64,000 nt of DNA from WHSW01 sp963705955 (GTDB taxonomy: Bacteria > Actinomycetota > Thermoleophilia > Solirubrobacterales > 70-9), in NCBI GenBank assembly GCA_963705955.1, contig CAVPLH010000006.1, positions 248,001 to 312,000 on the forward strand. The letters are read 5' to 3'. Each line of letters starts with the position of its first letter. Within the stretch, counting starts at the first letter, position 1. Both the position numbers and the translations under genes were made by a program. The notes beneath the pieces were generated by a model. The model was given only the letters and a program-made list of their open reading frames with translations, ran no database searches and had not been told where the DNA came from. Shown here one piece after another: positions 61,308 through 64,000 of the stretch.

Positions 61308-61428
61308 ATTTCGACTCGGCGGCCCGCATCCTGGGTGCCCGGGTCAGGTGATCGATGCACGTTCTGAACCTCGATCGTCATCCCGAACGTGAGGGTCTTC
61401 GTTCACAGGTGTTTCACGAATAAGAACC

Positions 61429-61749
61429 ATGAGGGCACTGATCACAGGATGCGCGGGCTTCATCGGCTCCCAACTGAGCGAGTCGCTGCTCGCCGACTGG
61501 TTCGCGAAGCGCAGGGGCGAGCGCCTGTCGCGATTCGAGCTCGGCGGATTGCTCGCCGCCGCGACCGAGGCTCCCGGCCCGGTCGGGGTGATGTTCCACC
61601 ACGCGGTCATGGACGCGAACGAGCGCGCCGTTGCGGGCGAGCTGCTCGACCTCCTGGCGTCGCACCGGAACGCGGTGGTACGCCCGATGCGGGAGCTGCT
61701 TCGCTCGTTCGCATCGGGCTCCGAGCGCCGCCCGGCGCTGGGCGTCTGA
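61429..61749 (+). pseudogene. Chimeric remnant: sugar-epimerase start joined to a polysaccharide-deacetylase-like end
   Basis: 106 codons. Residues 1-23 (MRALITGCAGFIGSQLSESL) are the N-terminal Rossmann motif of NAD-dependent nucleotide-sugar epimerases. From about residue 24 (WFAKRRGERLSRFELGGLLA) the sequence changes to what looks like the C-terminal end of a polysaccharide deacetylase-type protein (VGVMFHHAVMDANERAVAGE). Neither domain is complete. The simplest reading is a deletion that fused two cell-surface glycan genes in frame. It starts in an AT-richer upstream region and ends 13 bases from the convergent E1 gene. Confidence 0.6.
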
Positions 61750-61761
61750 CCCCGGTCGGGA

Positions 61762-64000
61762 TCAGCCCTGGATCAGGTCGGCCGCCGCGCCGACGATCGT
61801 CTCGATGTCGATTCCGTGGTGGGGGTAGAGATCGCCGATGTCGCCGGACTGGCCGAACTCCCTGACCCCGAGTGAGGTACAAGGAACGCCTCGGATCTGG
61901 CCGAGGAAGGCGAGTGCGCTCGGGTGACCGTCGATCACGGTGACGGTCGGCGCCGCCCGCTCGACGGGGAGGATGCGATCGAGGACCGCGCGGGCTCCGT
62001 CGGCCAGACCGCGCTCCGCTTCCAGCGCCCGGTAGACGAGGTCGGGCGAGGTGAGACAGACGACGTCGGCGCCCACGCCCTCCCGCTCGAGCTGCTCCGC
62101 CGCCCCGACGGCCTCGGGGACGATCGCGCCGACCGCGCAGATCGTGACCTTGGGCCTGCCGCCGGCCTCCCGGAGCAGGTAGCCGCCGGCGACCGCGTCG
62201 CGGCGGCGGCGTTCCCGCGAATCCGGGTCGACGGGGACTGCGGCGAGCTCCTGGTCGATCGGCCTGGTCGAGAGGCGGAAGTAGGCCGAGGATCCGTCGT
62301 CGCGACCGAGCTCGCCCAGCGCCTCCAACAAGCACCACTCGAAGTCCTGACCGAAGGCGGGCTCCCAGTACGTGCAGCCGGGTTGTCCCAGCGCGGCCCC
62401 GGCGGTCACGATCGACTGGTGGGCGCCCCCCTCGGGGCCGAGCGAGACGCCCGACGGGGTGCCGATCAGGATCGACCGTCCGCCGGCGTAGATCCCGAAC
62501 GCCCAGGGCTCGAAGCAGCGCATCAGGAACGGGTCGTAGATCGTGCCGATCGGCAGCAGCGGCTGTCCGTCACGCGAGAACGTCGCACCGAGCTCACCCA
62601 GGAGGCCGACGAGGTTGACCTCCGCGATTCCGAGCTCGACGTGCTGGCCGTGATCGGACTCGCGCCAGCGCACGAGCGTGTTGCTGTCGTCGGCGAACCA
62701 GTCGATGCGTTCGCCCGGGCTCCAGACTCCGACGCGGTTGATCCAGCCTCCGAGATTGGTCGAGGAGGCGACGTCGGGGCTCACCGTGACCACCCGCGAC
62801 GCGACCTCGGGCGCGGTGCGAACGAGGTCGGCGAGGAAACGCCCGAGCGCCTGCTGCGTCGACTCGTCGGCCCGGTGGGCGCGGTCGAGCTCGACCGGGA
62901 CCTCGGGGGGCGGGCGCCGCTCGGCCTCGTCCCGGTGCAGACGCTCGGCGGCGGCGCCACACAGCCGGCCCTCCGGGCTCGCGGGATCGAATCGCGCCCA
63001 CGGATCGTCGACCTCGGCGCCGAGGCGAGGCGCGAGCTCGCTGAGCTCGGCCGCCGTGAGCAGCGCCGAGTGGTTGGCCGGATGGCCCTCGATCGGCAGG
63101 CCCCAGCCCTTGAGCGTGTAGGCGAAGAGCACCGACGGCCGCCCGCGGTCCGCGTCGCAGCGTGCCAGCCCGTCGAGGACCGCGGCGAGATCGTGGCCTC
63201 CGAGGTCCCGGAGCCCGGCGCGGATCTCGTCGCCGTCCAGATCCGCGAGCAGGCGCCGGATCATCGGCCCGTCGCGTCCCTCCCCGGGAAGCCGCGACCG
63301 CAGCTCCCGCTCGTCGCAGCGAAGCAGGCGCTGATACTCCTCGTTCGGCATCTCGTCGATCCGCCGCCGCAGCTCGGGGCCGCCGGTCCGCGCGAAGAGC
63401 TCGCGCAGGCGCGCCCCGTACTTGACGGTCACCGCCTGCCACCCGGCGGCCTCGAACATGGACCGAAGGCGATCGGTCGCGATCTCGGGAACGACGCGGT
63501 CGAGCGACTGGCGGTTCAGGTCGACGATCCAGAGGACCTCCCCGAGCCTCGGCACGACCGGATCGCAGATCGCCTCCCATACCGCGCCCTCGTCGAGCTC
63601 GGCATCGCCGAGCAGCGCGATCTGGCGGCCGCCGACCGCGACCTCGAAGTGCCCGGCGAGATAGCGGTGTGCGACCGCCCCCCAGATCACCTGCGTGGCG
63701 CCGATTCCCACCGATCCGGTCGAGTAGTCGACCGGATCCGGATCCTTGGTGCGAGACGGATAGCTCTGCAGGCCGCCGAACTCACGGAGTCGCTCGAGGT
63801 AGGAGGCGTCGAGCGCCCCGAGCAGGTAGTTGATCGCATGCAGCACGGGCGAGGCGTGGGGCTTGACCGAGACGCGATCCGGGGCCCGCAGGTGCTCGAA
63901 CCAGAGTGCGGTCATCAGGCTGACGACCGAGGCGCTCGATGCCTGGTGACCGCCGACCTTGACCCCGGAGGGGTTCGGGCGCACCCGGTTCGCGTGGTCG
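61762..64000 (-). CDS. Transketolase-like / pyruvate dehydrogenase E1 (AceE-type) subunit, 5' end outside the window
   Basis: At least 745 residues, reading open to the window edge. The N-terminal visible part NRVRPNPSGVKVGGHQASSA and VKPHASPVLHAINYLLG, the TPP region IALLGDAELDEGAVWEAICD, and LWIVDLNRQSLDRVVPE match homodimeric E1/transketolase enzymes. The pyrimidine domain has SDHGQHVELGIAEVNLVGLL and the C-terminal domain TVIDGHPSALAFLGQI. Homodimeric E1 decarboxylates pyruvate for acetyl-CoA; distant family members act on other 2-oxoacids. No lipoyl or E2 gene is visible. The upstream start lies beyond 64000. Confidence 0.85.
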   Translation of the reverse strand, partial: DHANRVRPNPSGVKVGGHQASSASVVSLMTALWFEHLRAPDRVSVKPHASPVLHAINYLLGALDASYLERLREFGGLQSYPSRTKDPDPVDYSTGSVGIGATQVIWGAVAHRYLAGHFEVAVGGRQIALLGDAELDEGAVWEAICDPVVPRLGEVLWIVDLNRQSLDRVVPEIATDRLRSMFEAAGWQAVTVKYGARLRELFARTGGPELRRRIDEMPNEEYQRLLRCDERELRSRLPGEGRDGPMIRRLLADLDGDEIRAGLRDLGGHDLAAVLDGLARCDADRGRPSVLFAYTLKGWGLPIEGHPANHSALLTAAELSELAPRLGAEVDDPWARFDPASPEGRLCGAAAERLHRDEAERRPPPEVPVELDRAHRADESTQQALGRFLADLVRTAPEVASRVVTVSPDVASSTNLGGWINRVGVWSPGERIDWFADDSNTLVRWRESDHGQHVELGIAEVNLVGLLGELGATFSRDGQPLLPIGTIYDPFLMRCFEPWAFGIYAGGRSILIGTPSGVSLGPEGGAHQSIVTAGAALGQPGCTYWEPAFGQDFEWCLLEALGELGRDDGSSAYFRLSTRPIDQELAAVPVDPDSRERRRRDAVAGGYLLREAGGRPKVTICAVGAIVPEAVGAAEQLEREGVGADVVCLTSPDLVYRALEAERGLADGARAVLDRILPVERAAPTVTVIDGHPSALAFLGQIRGVPCTSLGVREFGQSGDIGDLYPHHGIDIETIVGAAADLIQG

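Overview
The window is GC-rich, densely coded bacterial chromosome, with GTG/ATG starts and many 4-base gene overlaps. The gene content (tandem UspA proteins, a GAF-GAF DevS-like kinase, a group 3b NiFe hydrogenase, TreT-type trehalose synthase, PPDK, an NDP-forming acyl-CoA synthetase with an N-terminal GNAT domain, YWTD-like repeat debris) suggests a deep-branching actinobacterium, perhaps Thermoleophilia. That placement is inference; no rRNA is present. No tRNA, CRISPR array, phage or insertion sequence was seen.

Layout. 0-3 kb: tail of a gene, a quinone oxidoreductase and a broken secreted protein. 3-7 kb: a haem-type membrane reductase, an ApbE flavin transferase and a small anchored protein, divergent from an OmpR/EnvZ-type two-component pair. 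7-13 kb: gap, then a four-gene 2-oxoacid:ferredoxin oxidoreductase operon (gamma, alpha, beta and a GltD-like flavoprotein with ferredoxin clusters). 13-32.5 kb: a redox/energy-stress block with a ZIP transporter, NarL/DevR-type regulator, DevS-like kinase, two tandem UspA proteins, two paralogous SQR-like flavoproteins, PiT phosphate transporter with its DUF47 partner, PPDK, TreT, and a complete group 3b hydrogenase operon with a Crp-like gene inside it. This resembles the gene set of a mycobacterial DosR regulon (inference). 32.5-40.3 kb: multicopper oxidase, protein acetyltransferase/acyl-CoA synthetase fusion, and a DUF2182/DUF1326 pair. 40.4-44.2 kb: a secreted protein, amidohydrolase, uracil-DNA-glycosylase-like protein and membrane-dipeptidase-like protein. 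44.3-45.6 kb: a TIR-domain six-helix membrane protein, coupled to a 39-residue upstream ORF.

45.6-54.7 kb is the most distinctive part. It is one minus-strand run of eight genes: PhoD-like phosphatase, an unrecognised protein, GMC (cholesterol-oxidase-like) oxidoreductase, an alpha/beta hydrolase with Cys in the nucleophile position, an acetoacetate-decarboxylase-fold protein, two small membrane proteins and a patatin. The patatin and the GMC enzyme seem to share a C-terminal domain. I read it as a lipid- or sterol-modifying pathway with no assigned substrate. 54.8-58 kb: a membrane protein, a Vps62-like protein, and a protealysin-type protease with its emfourin inhibitor. 58-61.3 kb: a NarL-type two-component system, a truncated paralogous kinase and a His-rich exported protein, linked by repeated GGTC-N-TA-N-GACC sites. 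61.4-64 kb: a chimeric gene remnant and a truncated AceE/transketolase-like E1 running off the window.

From 1.2 to 36 kb about ten otherwise well-conserved genes carry apparent frameshifts, up to five in one gene. From 36 kb on I see none. This looks more like indel error in the assembly than mass gene decay, so frameshifted genes are described as single genes and their breakpoints given.
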